Assembly: GCA_037043455.1 (NCBI GenBank)
Contig: JAWPHD010001353.1
Coordinates: forward strand, 186,001 to 250,000
Length of the DNA stretch: 64,000 nt
Source of the DNA: Cyrtodaria siliqua
Lineage: Eukaryota; Mollusca; Bivalvia; Adapedonta; Hiatellidae
Direction of reading: 5' to 3'
The translations under genes were made by a program, and so were the position numbers. Under the pieces are notes generated by a model. That model was not told the DNA's origin, did not search any database, and saw only the letters and a program-made list of their open reading frames with translations. Shown piece by piece: positions 44,362 to 55,256 of the stretch (position 1 is its first letter; every line of letters starts with the position of its first letter).

Positions 44362-45335
44362 AGAAAGTAAGAAGACACCAAATACAGGCATTAAGTGTAC
44401 ACCAAATACAGAAAATAAGAAGACACCAAATACAGGCATTAAGAGTACATCAAATACAGAAAGTAAGAAGACACCAAATACAGGCATTAAGTGTACACCA
44501 AATACAGAAAGTTAGACGACACCAAATACAGGGCATTAAGAGTACACCAAATACAGGAAGTAAGAAGACACCAAATACAGGGCATTAAGTGTACACCAAA
44601 TACAGAAAGTAAGAAGACACCAAATACAGGCATTAAGAGTACACCACATACAGGAAGTAAGAAGACACCAAATACAGGGCATTAAGTGTACACCAAATAC
44701 AGAAAGTAAGAAGACACCAAATACAGGCATTAAGAGTACACCACATACAGGAAGTAAGAAGACACCAAATACAGGCATTATAAGTGTACACCAAATACAG
44801 AAAGTAAGAAGACACCAAATACAGGCATTAAGAGTACACCAAATACATACATAAAGTAAGAAGACACCAAATACAGGGCATTAAGACTACACCAAATACA
44901 GAAATTAAGAAGACATCAATTACAAGCATTAAGAGTACACCAAATACAGGCATTAACAGTACATCAAATACAGAAAGTAGAATGACACTAAATACAGGCA
45001 CAGAAATGAAGAAGACACCAAATACAGGCAATAAGTGTACACCAAATACAGGAAGTAAGAAGACACCAAATACAGTAAGTAAGAAGACACCAAATACAGA
45101 AAGTAAGAAGACACCAAATACAGGCATTAAGAGTACACCAAATACAGAAAGTAAGAAGGCACCAAATACAGGCATTACGATAACACCAAATAGAAAGTAA
45201 GAAGGCACCAAATACAGGGCATTAAGAGTACACCAAATACAGAAAGTAAGAAGACACCAAATAGAAAGTAAGAAGGCACCAAATACAGGCATTAAGTGTA
45301 CACCAAATACAGAAAGTAAGAAGGCACCAATTACA

Positions 45336-46330
45336 GGTTAGATACTGGCACAGGAGTGATGCATGCATAATACAAGAAGGCAGCAACTAACAGAATTATA
45401 TTGGAGTATTAGTGTCAGGAGGTTTACCACCTTCAATTACATGTAAACCTCCGAGGTGTAGTCGAATGTAGTTCCTATAATAAAAAGTAATCCCTCCTTT
45501 TTCGATGGAAATGGGCATTATAAGTAGGGGAAAACTGCCCATTTCTATTCGATTTTGTGGTTATATGTATAAGAAGCGTATTAATAGGTTTTACTGGATC
45601 ACTGATGAACATTTTCGAAATTTCGACTCTATGCTTACACTTTGTGAGCAATGAAAACAGTCGATCAATAAAAACAGCTGTACCCTTGACCTGTTTAGTA
45701 AACAAACAAGAACTTTCTTACATGTCTTGTGACCCCACGTTTTCTGGTGATTTTTCAAGTGGAAAAATAGTTTTCTATATGAACATTACACTGCTGCATT
45801 ATCCATACTTGAGTTGAATTTTCAGCAAATCATTAATATGTGACACTTTAACATTGGTGTCTATGGGGAAAATAATTGGTGCTTTCATACCAGGAGGGGA
45901 AGACTGATATATAAACATGTCTACAGATCAGGTATGGTTTGCCACAGGAGCGTAAGATTGATATATAAACATGGCTACAGACCAGGTATGGTTTACCAAT
46001 CAGAATGTTAGTCAATCAGTGAACAGTGTTATTTTTGCAGAAAGTGAGAAGCTGCAGTAGATTACATAATAAGAGTCTGGGTCTGTATAACCTATAATAC
46101 AGTCTGGGTCTGCATAAGCTATCAGTCTGGCAGGGAAACATCTGCAGCTAAAACAGGAAAGTTGAACAACAACCACAACAATAGGTATATCCATAAATCT
46201 GGTGATGCCAATAAAAAACAAGTTAAATATTATTATGATCGCAACAGATGTTTAATCTCTCTTCTCTACTGCATTGCTAAAACCATTATGTCAAAACTAT
46301 TTGTGCTATCCAACTTAACTTGGAACATTA
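45336..46330. other. Low-copy DNA with a hairpin and a ~56-bp duplication
   Basis: GGAGGTTTAC (45418-45427) and GTAAACCTCC (45443-45452) form a 10-bp stem. GATATATAAACATGNCTACA plus GANCAGGTATGGTTT occurs twice near 45907-45995. The frame at 45557-45817 (86 codons) has no recognised domain. Confidence 0.55.
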
Positions 46331-46333
46331 TTA

Positions 46334-46981
46334 GGCCATAAAAAATTAATTACCTGGTTCTCAGGCCACTTTTTCTGAGAAGAGATGCGGGCGGGCGCAT
46401 TTTTTTTTACAATTTTACAGTGGTCAACAGACATGCGGGCGATTTTTTTTTATCCAAACTTTTAATTCCAATACATGTATTGATGCAAAATATCTCGAAA
46501 TACATGTGCAATAACCAGTTGGATCAGCTCATCTCTAATGTCGATCATTACCTTACCATTTCTTCCCGACTTATGCTTCTTTCAATCACAATAAGTCTGT
46601 AAATTTGTATTTATTGCATGTTGTTGTGAGACTTTGTCGATTAGACGCTTGAATAAATCGCCTGTTCTGTAGCACCTACTAGTTCCAAGCGTCTCAAGCA
46701 TCTGACTCTCCTAGATTGGTACCCGTACGACTGCAACACTCACAAGCTAGCGAGCAGAGCGGCAGATAGTCGGCCGCGCACCAGTCTACCGACAAGGGGA
46801 TTCCCCTGAGGTAGTTACATGTAAAAACCGGAACAAACTTTTATGCGGAACTTTTTTTTCGAAATTTCGTTAGCGCATTTCCAATTTTTATTTTATTACT
46901 TTTGAGATAAAATCGGCAATGCGGCACCAAAAAAAGACATGCGGGCGGGCCTGAGAACCAGGTTATTAATTTTTTATGGCC
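46334..46981. mobile_element. PIF/Harbinger-like non-autonomous element, TTA TSD, 648 bp
   Basis: GGCCATAAAAAATTAATTAC plus CTGGTTCTCAGGCC at the left is inverted at the right (GGCCTGAGAACCAGGTTATT plus AATTTTTTATGGCC), with one mismatch in about 34. TTA flanks both ends (46331-46333, 46982-46984). GG-starting ends with a TTA duplication fit PIF/Harbinger. No transposase frame. Subterminal GCGGGCGGGC phrases occur at both ends. Confidence 0.88.
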
Positions 46982-46984
46982 TTA

Positions 46985-47448
46985 ATGGTGCATTTTTATA
47001 GTTTGACCTTGAAAATACCATTTCAAAATCACTGAAAATCACCCCAAAATTTTGTTGTTAGAATTATGGCTTTAGTTTTGTTAATTAGGTCAGTGACCTT
47101 ATTAATAGGTCATGACCTCAAATGAAGATCAGTGGATGACCTACTCTCGAACAAGTTCCTATATCCACAATATAACAATTTCTACATTTCTAAATTGTTT
47201 GTGCTATCAATTCCTGGAGAGAAAGACTTAAAGTTGCCAACATAAACCTGTCTGACATGGCATTTTATCAAATACACTTATTTTCAAGATATTTGAAGAT
47301 ATTTGAAAACATCAAATGAAGTTTCGGCTGTATCATTTCTAAATCATTTGATTTCGCTTGTTTGTTTTCATTATTTCGATTGTTTGATTTGATTGTTTGA
47401 TGCGACTATTTTGATCGTTTAAAAAGGCCAAACCTATTTTAATTAATC
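46985..47448. other. Low-copy DNA, no feature seen
   Basis: Short TGACCTTATTAATAGGTCA (imperfect palindrome, about 47095) and a T-rich segment with GATTGTTTGAT-like phrases. No gene. Confidence 0.45.
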
Positions 47449-48312
47449 TTCCTCATGGCAACAACATAAATAAACCCAACAATCTCTCTCATGGTAACAA
47501 CATAAATAAACCCAACAATCTCTCTCATGGCAACAACATAAATAAACCCAACAATCTCTCTCATGGTAACAACATAAATAAACCCAACAATCTCTCTCAT
47601 GGCAACACATAAATAAACCCAACAATATCTCCCATGGTAACAACATAAATAAACCCAACAATATCTCTCATGGTAACAACATAAATAAACCCAACAATCT
47701 CTCTCATGGTCACAACATAAATAAACCCAACAATCTCTCTCATGGTAACAACATAAATAAACCCAACAATCTCTCTCATGGTAACAACATAAATAAACAC
47801 AACAACCTCTCTCAGGGTAACAACATAAATAAACCCAACAATCTCTCTCATGGTAACAACATAAATAAACCCAACAATCTCTCTCATGGTAACAACATAA
47901 ATAAACACAACAACCTCTCTCATGGTAACAACATAAATAAACCCAACAACCTCTCTCATGGTAACAACATAAATAAACCCAACAATATCTCTCATGGTAA
48001 CAACATAAATAAACCCAACAATCTCTCTCATGGTAACAACATAAATAAACCCAACAACCTCTCTCATGGTAACAACATAAATAAACCCAACAACCTCTCT
48101 CATGGTAACAACATAATAAACCCAACAATCTCTCTCATGGTAACAACATAAATAAACCAAACAACCTCTCTCATGGTAACAACATAAATAAACCCGACAA
48201 CCTCTCTCATGGTAACAACATAAATAAACACAACAATCTCTCTCATGGTAACAACATAAATAAACCCAACAACCTCTCTCATGGTAATAACATAAATAAA
48301 CCCAACAACCTT
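47449..48312. repeat. Minisatellite, 36-bp unit, 24 copies
   Basis: The unit is CTCATGGTAACAACATAAAT plus AAACCCAACAATCTCT. Variants are AACCTCTCT, CAACATAAAC and GGCAACA. The reverse-strand 12-residue peptide (REIVGFIYVVTM) gives frames over 200 codons only because 36 is a multiple of 3 and the unit lacks reverse stops. Confidence 0.95.
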
Positions 48313-48795
48313 TTATCACAATGTTTCCTTTAATATATTTTCAAATTTAGCCACGTACATATAGCTAATACTTAAGTCTGGGAAACACAGTAATAACTGA
48401 ATCCTAATACCAATTAAGTATGGACAACAAACTATATGTGTTGTCAATAGAACATAACCGCCAACCCTCGGCCCAATAAACAGTACAGACACAGTATCAA
48501 TGGGTAAACATGCTCAACAAGATACGTCACTAGCATGCTAAGAGAACTACACCTAGAATTACTTAAACCCCAGCGTTCGGTAGAACCTACCACCATTATG
48601 CATACACTGAAATACATAACAACATTAACTATTACTAGCCATATTAATCTTTGCAAAACTAATGACATAACAATTTTGTCCCCTAGATAACCCGTCAATA
48701 AAGTAAAACCCTGATGACAAGATAAACACCAGATTTAACATATTTTTCATAGCAACTAAGAGTGCGTTAGTATTCTACTCTTACTGACTATGGCA
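48313..48795. other. Low-copy DNA, no feature seen
   Basis: No recognised repeat, RNA gene or domain. The 84-codon reverse frame (48444-48698) is unsupported. Confidence 0.4.
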
Positions 48796-48984
48796 TGTCC
48801 ATCCTGTCCAACCAGTCTACTCTGTCCATCCTGTCCAACCAGTCTACTCTGTCCATCCTGTCCAACCAGTCTACTCTGTCCATCCTGTCCAACCAGTCTA
48901 CTCTGTCCATCCTGTCCAACCAGTCTACTCTGTCCATCCTGTCCAACCAGTCTACTCTGTCCATCCTGTTCAACCAGTCTACTT
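48796..48984. repeat. Minisatellite, 27-bp unit, 7 copies
   Basis: TGTCCATCCTGTCCAACCAG plus TCTACTC repeats at 48796, 48823, 48850, 48877, 48904, 48931 and 48958, almost without change except the last unit. Confidence 0.95.
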
Positions 48985-49139
48985 GTCCAATTGAAAACAG
49001 GAAAACTTTCCTAACATTATAGAACAAGCACTTAAAGGGTGAAGATAACCAAACGCACAATTACTTAATAAGAATCATGAACTGCTGTTAATTTTTACTT
49101 TTCAGGACATTTTTCTATTGAACTACTAATGAAACGCGC

Positions 49140-49790
49140 TACTCTGATTTTATCTTTTAACAAGTATTGCAAGTACTTTTTGTAGGTATCCATTTTCCAA
49201 TCCATTAACTGTATCAAATCTGAAGGAATGTCTATGCGAAAGGAGAAAATAGCAAATCCCCTTCGGAATGAATGTGTAGAAAAAAAGCTGTGAGATCAAA
49301 CCCAGCTTCTTTACTGTTGCTCTGAGCTTATTTAAAAACATACTATAAGTAATATCTTTTCCTGATTTTAAAACGAGTAAAGGGGAATCAATCTTTCCAG
49401 GTATTTCTTTAATCATATTGCGATATGCCTGAACCGGACATAATCTTGAGCCTTTGATCGGTGGAAGTGGCACCGGACATAAACATGAGCCTTTGATCGG
49501 TGTAAGTGGCACCTGACATAAACATGAGCCTTTGATTGGTGTAAGTGGCACCGGACATAAACATGAGCCTTTGATCGGTGTAAGTGGCACCGGACATAAA
49601 CGTAAGCCTTTGATCGGTGTAAGTGGCACCGGACATAAACATAAGCCTTTGATCGGTGGAAGTGGCACTGGACATAAAGATGAGCCTTTGATCGGTGTAA
49701 GTGGCACCGGACATAAACATAAGCCTTTGATCGGTGTAACTGGTGTTTTTAATACTCTTTCTCCTCATTGAATGTTTTTTTACCAGTACA
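49140..49790 (-). pseudogene. Tyrosine recombinase C-terminal fragment carrying an in-frame tandem expansion
   Basis: On the minus strand, ERVLKTPVTPIKG (with a stop just upstream) leads into about eight 14-codon repeats ending LCPVQAYRNMI. It continues with LVLKSGKDITYSMFLNKLR and, after a one-base shift at a T7 run (plus 49280-49286), STHSFRRGFAIFSFRIDIP and MDTYKKYLQYLL. HSFRRG supplies the H-x-x-R and DTYKKYL the Tyr nucleophile region of tyrosine recombinases of mobile elements (Crypton, Ngaro or DIRS type; not resolved). The first catalytic Arg domain is absent. Such enzymes cut and rejoin DNA to integrate the element. The fragment is broken by shift and stop. Confidence 0.75.
49430..49745. 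repeat. Minisatellite, 42-bp unit (14 codons), about 8 copies, inside recombinase sequence
   Basis: The plus-strand unit is GCCTTTGATCGGTGTAAGTG plus GCACCGGACATAAACATGA. Minus-strand translation is PLTPIKGSCLCPV repeated. The first and last units join non-repeated recombinase-like sequence in the same frame, so the array is an internal amplification of that coding segment. Confidence 0.92.
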
Positions 49791-50041
49791 TAGATACTAT
49801 CAGCTCTGTATCAATTAATTCTATATTTTATATTAATAAAAATTTTGGATTTTTTAAATCTTCTTGCGATGTAGGTACTAAATTTGAAATTCCTTGCTAA
49901 CAAGAAAAATGCAAATAAAAATAAACACCAATATGTAATATCTTCCGATGAAGAATGATCTAGAACTGAGTATATCTAATAACTCTGGAGTAATAGTCTC
50001 TGCTTGCTTCACTAATTTGCTTGTACAGTGATTGTCAGTAC
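49791..50041. other. Low-copy AT-rich DNA, no feature seen
   Basis: Short spacer between the recombinase fragment and the 32-bp array. Confidence 0.4.
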
Positions 50042-50911
50042 AACATTTTCAACACAGTGCACCATACCTGGTCGCACCTGTCAACACAGTGCACCATACC
50101 TGGTCGCACCTGTCAACACAGTGCACCATACCTGGTCGCACCTGTCAACACAGTGCACCATACCTGGTCGCACCTGTCAACACAGTGCACCATACCTGGT
50201 CGCACCTGTCAACACAGTGCACCATACCTGGTCGCACCTGTCAACACAGTGCACCATACCTGGTCGCACCTGTCAACACAGTGCACCATACCTGGTCGCA
50301 CCTGTCAACACAGTGCACCATACCTGGTCGCACCTGTCAACACAGTGCACCATACCTGGTCGCACCTGTCAACACAGTGCACCATACCTGGTCGCACCTG
50401 TCAACACAGTGCACCATACCTGGTCGCACCTGTCAACACAGTGCACCATACATGGTCGCACCTGTCAACACAGTGCACCATACCTGGTCGCACCTGTCAA
50501 CACAGTGCACCATACCTGGTCGCACCTGTCAACACAGTGCACCATACCTGGTCGCACCTGTCAACACAGTGCACCATACCTGGTCGCACCTGTCAACACA
50601 GTGCACCATACCTGGTCGCACCTGTCAACACAGTGCACCATACCTGGTCGCACCCGTCAACACAGTGCACCATACCTGGTCGCACCCGTCAACACAGTGC
50701 ACCATACCTGGTCGCACCCGTCAACACAGTGCACCATACCTGGTCGCACCCGTCAACACAGTGCACCATACCTGGTCGCACCCGTCAACACAGTGCACCA
50801 TACCTGGTCGCACCTGTCAACACAGTGCACCATACCTGGTCGCACCTGTCAACACAGTGCACCATACCTGGTCGCACCTGTCAACACAGTGCACCATACC
50901 TGGTCGCACCT
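50042..50911. repeat. Minisatellite, 32-bp unit, about 27 nearly identical copies
   Basis: The unit is TCAACACAGTGCACCATACC plus TGGTCGCACCTG. Nearly all copies are identical. Exceptions are CATACATGG once (near 50451) and a run of five CACCCGTC variants (about 50650-50790). All three forward frames are open for about 300 codons because three units (96 bp) make 32 codons and contain no stop in any frame. The uniformity indicates recent expansion or homogenisation, or an assembly effect. Confidence 0.97.
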
Positions 50912-52184
50912 GTATATTAAAATAAGTGTTGACCAATGAAATTGATTCTTACAAATTAAACTATCAATATTGAAGCTACATCCACCCCCTCAAAGGATAG
51001 TTCTTTTCTTTAAGCTACTATCAAAGGATATACTTCATTTTGGTAGTTAAATTAAATATTTTAATAAGATTAAAATAACCCAATGTTTTTTGTTTGTTTA
51101 CCAGGTGTCAGAGTTTAACTGAAATGGCTGTATGATTGGGGAAACTATTCTGAGGTTTTGAGAAATCTAATAGTGTCATGAGCTTGCATTAAATATTATT
51201 TCCAACATTAGATTAAACATTACAAATTGTTTAACCTCATTAACTAGACAGTTAACAGGTGGTCGGTCGCCCACTCAGACACAGTGATTCCCCCCATTCC
51301 CTTGCCAGTTCTCCAGATTCCTCCCAAATTCAGAAAATGCCTGCATCAAGCACTGTAAGGCTTTCATAAAAAACTGTAATGCCTGAATCAAACACTGTAA
51401 GGCTTTCATAAAACACTGTAATGCCTGAATCAAACACTGTAATGCTTTCAACTAGCTCAAACAGTATGAGCTATATAGCTTGTTTCATAATCGCTGTAAA
51501 ATATATGAAGTTATACTTTAGCAGATAATGTGCATCATTGGGGCGGACATCAATCCCACCCCCTCACCCCCCCCCCTCCCCCCCCCTGCCCCAAACAGAT
51601 CATGTTTTGTATGGGCTCAAGTCACTGTCAGTGAGAATTGACACCTACAATAAGTGCTGATTCTGCAGGGAGCCTGATCTTTGTGATCTTCCTTCATTGC
51701 ACTATCAACCTTGTTGTCAACAAGCGCTTATTTTGCAGCTGAAAAAAACAACTCCTAACACCCAACATCTTATCAGGTTTCTCCATCCAATTTTTCCCCA
51801 TTGTTTTGTTGTTTATGAAGCAGGTGCAGCATCTCCATACCACCAAACACATACACTGTAGGTGTTACATTTCTATTGTTCCAAACCCCTTTATCATTAG
51901 GATGTAAGCAACTGCACTCCAGTAGCAGCTAGTGTCTTATCTCAAAACTCCACCCTTTATTAATATCACTTCTACATCACTTACTGTTAATTGGTCACGA
52001 AATAATGAAAAAAGGATTAACATTTGGTCTAATTCATGTTTTACGAATCAGTGTCTAAAATGTTATTAAGAACTCCTCCCATGAAAACTTTGTGAGAATT
52101 ATCCAACTTCTATCTAAGAAAAAATGTGAATTAAGGCCAACCTGACCTTAAACGGTAACCATTTATATGTTGAAAATCAATTAT
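50912..52184. other. Low-copy DNA with a short tandem block and a C-run
   Basis: CACTGTAAGGCTTTCATAAA and CACTGTAATGCCTGAATCAA alternate about 2.5 times at 51350-51450. A C-rich tract occurs near 51565-51592. No gene recognised. Confidence 0.5.
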
Positions 52185-52262
52185 GTCGTCTTGGTACGAC
52201 CTGGCCAGGGAATGAACCCATGACCTCCAGGACACGAGATGTATGCTTTACCATTTATTCTT
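52185..52262 (-). mobile_element. tRNA-derived repeat remnant
   Basis: On the minus strand, GGTAAAGCATACATCTCGTG, TCCTGGAGGTC and ATGGGTTCATTCCCTGG resemble the middle and B box of a tRNA-like SINE head. The A box is poor and there is no mature tRNA fold. Confidence 0.5.
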
Positions 52263-53330
52263 GTGTTACTAAACTTATCTAGCTGATTTTCAAACTTATC
52301 CAAGCTTTCACTGAAATAAAGACCCATAAAACGTTTTGGTATTAAAGATCAGTTTAAAAAATGAAGGCCCTATCCTGGTCACAATTAAGGTAAAAGTAAA
52401 CAATTTAAAGTAAAAAACGTCAAAGGGCCATTAAACGCCATCATAAATCAGCGAACTGGAACAAAAGCGTGATATGCACAACTTACCAATGCTTCCTGCC
52501 AAGTTTCGTCGAAATCCAACAAGGCGTTTAGGAGGAGTAGCACCGACAAGAAATTTAAAGTAAAAATATCAAGGGGCCGTAACTCCATCAAAAATCAACG
52601 AACCGAAGAAAAACGCAATAGGCACAACTAGAAATCATAGCAATGCTTCCTGCTAAGTTTCGTCAAATCCAACACGGCGTTAACAAAAACAAAAAAAAAT
52701 CAATAAAAAAAAATGTAAAAAAAGAAAAAATGTAACAAAAAAAAAAATAATGGCAAAAAATCTGGTAAAATTTGGTAAATGAACAATGAAGGCCCTATCA
52801 TATTAACGAGGCAAAATATAGCATTTTTAACAATATCAAGGACCATAACTCTGCTGTTACTTGTCCGATCTGGCTGGTTTTCGAACTTGTCCAAGCTTTC
52901 TTGACATTAACAATCTGGTTCAGTTTGGTAAAGATTGGATGAAAAATGAAAGCCCTATCGTCTTAACGAGGCAAAATATAGCATTTTTAACTAAATCATG
53001 GGCAATAACTCCGCTGTTACTGGTCCGATCTGGTTGGTTTTCGAACTTGACCGCGCTTTCATTGATATCAACAATCTAGTACAGTTTGGTAAAGATCGGA
53101 TGAAGAATGAAGGCCCTATCGTCTTAACGAGGCAAAATATAGCTTTTTTAACTAAATCAAGGGCCATAACAACTAAATCAAGGGCCATAACTCTGCTGTT
53201 TCAATCTGTTAAAGTTTGGTAAAGATCGGATGAAAAATGAAGGCCCTATCGTCTTGAGACAAAAGTTAACAGACGGACGGACGACGGACGGACAACAACT
53301 CGCCATCCCATAATCTTTGAGTTAAACGTT
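52263..53330 (+). mobile_element. Pearl-like element sharing both unit types of 57856-60150
   Basis: Order: a partial 161-type unit (52263-52380); two 155-type units (CATAAATCAGCGAACTGGAA, TTCCTGCCAAGTTTCGTC); an A-rich tract (52685-52760); then three 161-type units with GGCAAAATATAGCATTTTTA and CTGGTTTTCGAACTTG. It ends GACGGACGGACGACGGACGG (about 53272) and CCATCCCATAATC. The 3' hairpin is decayed. Confidence 0.75.
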
Positions 53331-53849
53331 CACTAATTCAGCAATGAAAGATGTTTGCTTTCAAAAATACGTATCATATTGTCATTTCCCTTTAATATGA
53401 CCCTCACTGATGCTACCCGGTTACCTTAATTAATTGGCATTTCTTAAGCCGATGGAGATGTTGGTCTATTCTCTAAGCACATAAGAGAACCATAGGCATC
53501 TATTCATAATTTTCCATTGCCAAAAGGTTACTCGGTTTTTATCCTTAGGTTCTATAGAAAAATACATGAAATCTTTGGAAGAAAAAAAAGATGACTTTTC
53601 AAGATTCAATTTTAAAAGATACATATATTGAACCAATTTGCATAAATGTACGTACATGACATAATTATGCAGGTTTTTAAAACAATCACACTGTAAATAC
53701 CTTTATTTTTACAGTAAACTTGGTTGAACATCTAGGATAAAGACTGAGTCTATCACCTACCAGAATTTAGAGGTGTGTCAAATTTCTGTTCACTTGATTG
53801 GTCAGCTTATTTTGATGTTTTATCAAAATTATGAATTCTTAGTAAGAGA
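53331..53849. other. Low-copy DNA, no feature seen
   Basis: No recognised repeat or domain. Confidence 0.4.
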
Positions 53850-54350
53850 AGGGCACAGTCCCTCCATCCCTACCTCCCTCCATCTGGGTTTGTTTCGAGG
53901 TAACATATAATGTGTTGATGAGCCATTAAACAACCATTACTGAAGCATTGTGGTGTAGTGGTTAGAGAGTCTGCCTTGCATTCGGGAGGTCGTGGGTTCG
54001 AGTCCCCTGACCGCGTCATACCAAAGACTTTGAAAATGGAGTAGTCACTTGTGACCCTTGCCAGACGAGCAAATAATGGGTAGTGCTACGACTGATTGAC
54101 CAGTGTCAGAATAATGTGACTGTGGGGTATCATGTCTACTATGGCGTGGTATTCCAGTGTGGCAGCACTATAAAGAAGCCACTGAGTTCGCTGCTTCAAG
54201 TAGACATATCATCACATCACACAACAACACACAGATAAAAGTCCAGACATTATGCCTATAATCGTGGGTAGGACGCCTGTCGTATGTGGAGGGACTATAA
54301 TCCTTAGAAATACACACACACACTTAAACAACCATTATTCAATTCAAATC
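53850..54350 (+). mobile_element. tRNA-SINE family A 3' end, split by SINE B
   Basis: The left part is TTCGAGGTAACATATAATGTGTTGATGAGCCATTAAACAACCATTA (in pieces), up to 53939. The right part resumes with the duplicated TTAAACAACCATTA at 54324 and ends TTCAATTCAAATC, the family A terminus. The host SINE is therefore older. Confidence 0.8.
53940..54323 (+). mobile_element. tRNA-derived SINE family B, 384 bp, 14-bp TSD
   Basis: A box TGGTGTAGTGGTTAGAGAG and B box GGGTTCGAGTCCCCTG are well kept. A body with GGAGTAGTCACTTGTGACCC, AATGGGTAGTGCTACGACTG and GTGGCAGCACTATAAAGAAG leads to a 3' end GGGTAGGACGCCTGTCG, GACTATAATCCTTAGAAATA and a CA-repeat tail. TTAAACAACCATTA flanks it (53926-53939, 54324-54337). 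Confidence 0.92.
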
Positions 54351-54689
54351 ACAATTCACCCACTGGCTGTACAATTATTGTCTGATCACTGGGAACATGT
54401 TCCATGTGCTGACTACTTGGAATGCAATACGCATGTTTGTACAAGGTAAAATAGACAGTTTGATTAAAGAAAGAAGACAATTTTTCAGTAAGTGCTTGCA
54501 GCCTGCCAAGAATTCTATATATTCACAGTTGTAGTAAGTAATTTGTTATATGTATGGAACACTACAATTCTTCAGGGGTTAGAAACTACGGAGAGGTATG
54601 CATGGAAAAACACATGATGATGTGTGGCTCACTTCCAACACAATAATTGGACTGGACATCCAATTTCAGACCTATCATACAGATATGAT

Positions 54690-54905
54690 CAGCCACAAGT
54701 GATACTACAGAACACAAAACCAGTCAAACACAAGTTATGCATGCTAGAACAAAACACAAAACCAGTCAAACACAAGTTATGCATGCTAGAACAAAACACA
54801 AAACCAGTCAAACACAAGTTATGCATGCTAGAACAAAACACAAAAACAAGCACAAGTTATGCATGCTAGAACAAAACACAAAACCAGTCAAGCACAAGTG
54901 ATGCT
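54690..54905. repeat. Minisatellite, 42-bp unit, about 5 copies (left part of a split array)
   Basis: The unit is AGAACAAAACACAAAACCAG plus TCAAACACAAGTTATGCATGCT. The last unit changes to GTGATGCTAG, the form seen in the 38-bp array at 57527-57855, so the two blocks are probably parts of one ancestral array. Confidence 0.9.
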
Positions 54906-54929
54906 AGACCAGGTTGCATACATGTGATA

Positions 54930-55025
54930 TCTCCCACCGGGAGCTAATTTCTCCCGGGATTTTATGGAATTTCCCGGCCTCCCGCCGGGAGCTCCATATC
55001 TCCCGGTATTTTCCGCCGAGTTCCA
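54930..55025. repeat. Cluster of CTCCCGG / CCGGGAG inverted repeats
   Basis: TCTCCCACCGGGAGC, TTCTCCCGGGATT, CTCCCGCCGGGAGC and TCTCCCGGTATT occur within 90 bp. Several alternative stems are possible. It lies at the left edge of the 2.6-kb block that splits the minisatellite. Confidence 0.75.
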
Positions 55026-55256
55026 AAATTTCGTTATTTGCGAATCCTTTTGGGTAATTGCTATGATTTATTGGATCAAGACCGAGTTTTCCGAATGATC
55101 TAGAAAATAAACCAAAACAAAATAAACACCAACCGTCTTATCTATATCTGTGAAAACATTGCCCTTGGGCAGGTAATTAACAGGATTTATATATCAAATT
55201 ACAACACTCTCAGGGATTAAAAAATATCACTGCTCTAGATCTATCAATCTCATTAA

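Larger units (their letters stand above)
42750..45335. repeat. Minisatellite of 24-bp monomers as 48-bp dimers, interrupted by a LINE
   Basis: Alternating monomers GTACACCAAATACAGGCATT-AAGA and GACACCAAATACAGAAAGTA-AGAA form 48-bp dimers from 42750 to 43629 and from 44362 to 45335. Right-hand units often read AGGGCATT. 43630-44361 is a LINE insertion that splits a monomer. Toward 44850-45100 the order degenerates. Reverse-strand peptides (CIWCLLTFCIWCT) are by-products. Confidence 0.95.

Noticed and set aside
43956..44381. Functional reverse transcriptase gene
   Set aside because: Only motifs A-C remain, with a substitution in motif B, a stop and a frame change; 5' truncated.
42715..45292. 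Cysteine-rich repeat peptides (CIWCLLTFCIWCT)
   Set aside because: 24/48-bp array; composition effect only.
47439..48319. Reverse frames of 229 and 240 codons (REIVGFIYVVTM repeats)
   Set aside because: 36-bp tandem repeat; several frames open together, so coding is not implied.
50021..50939. Three overlapping ~300-codon frames
   Set aside because: Direct consequence of a 32-bp unit without stops; cannot all be genes and none has gene signals.
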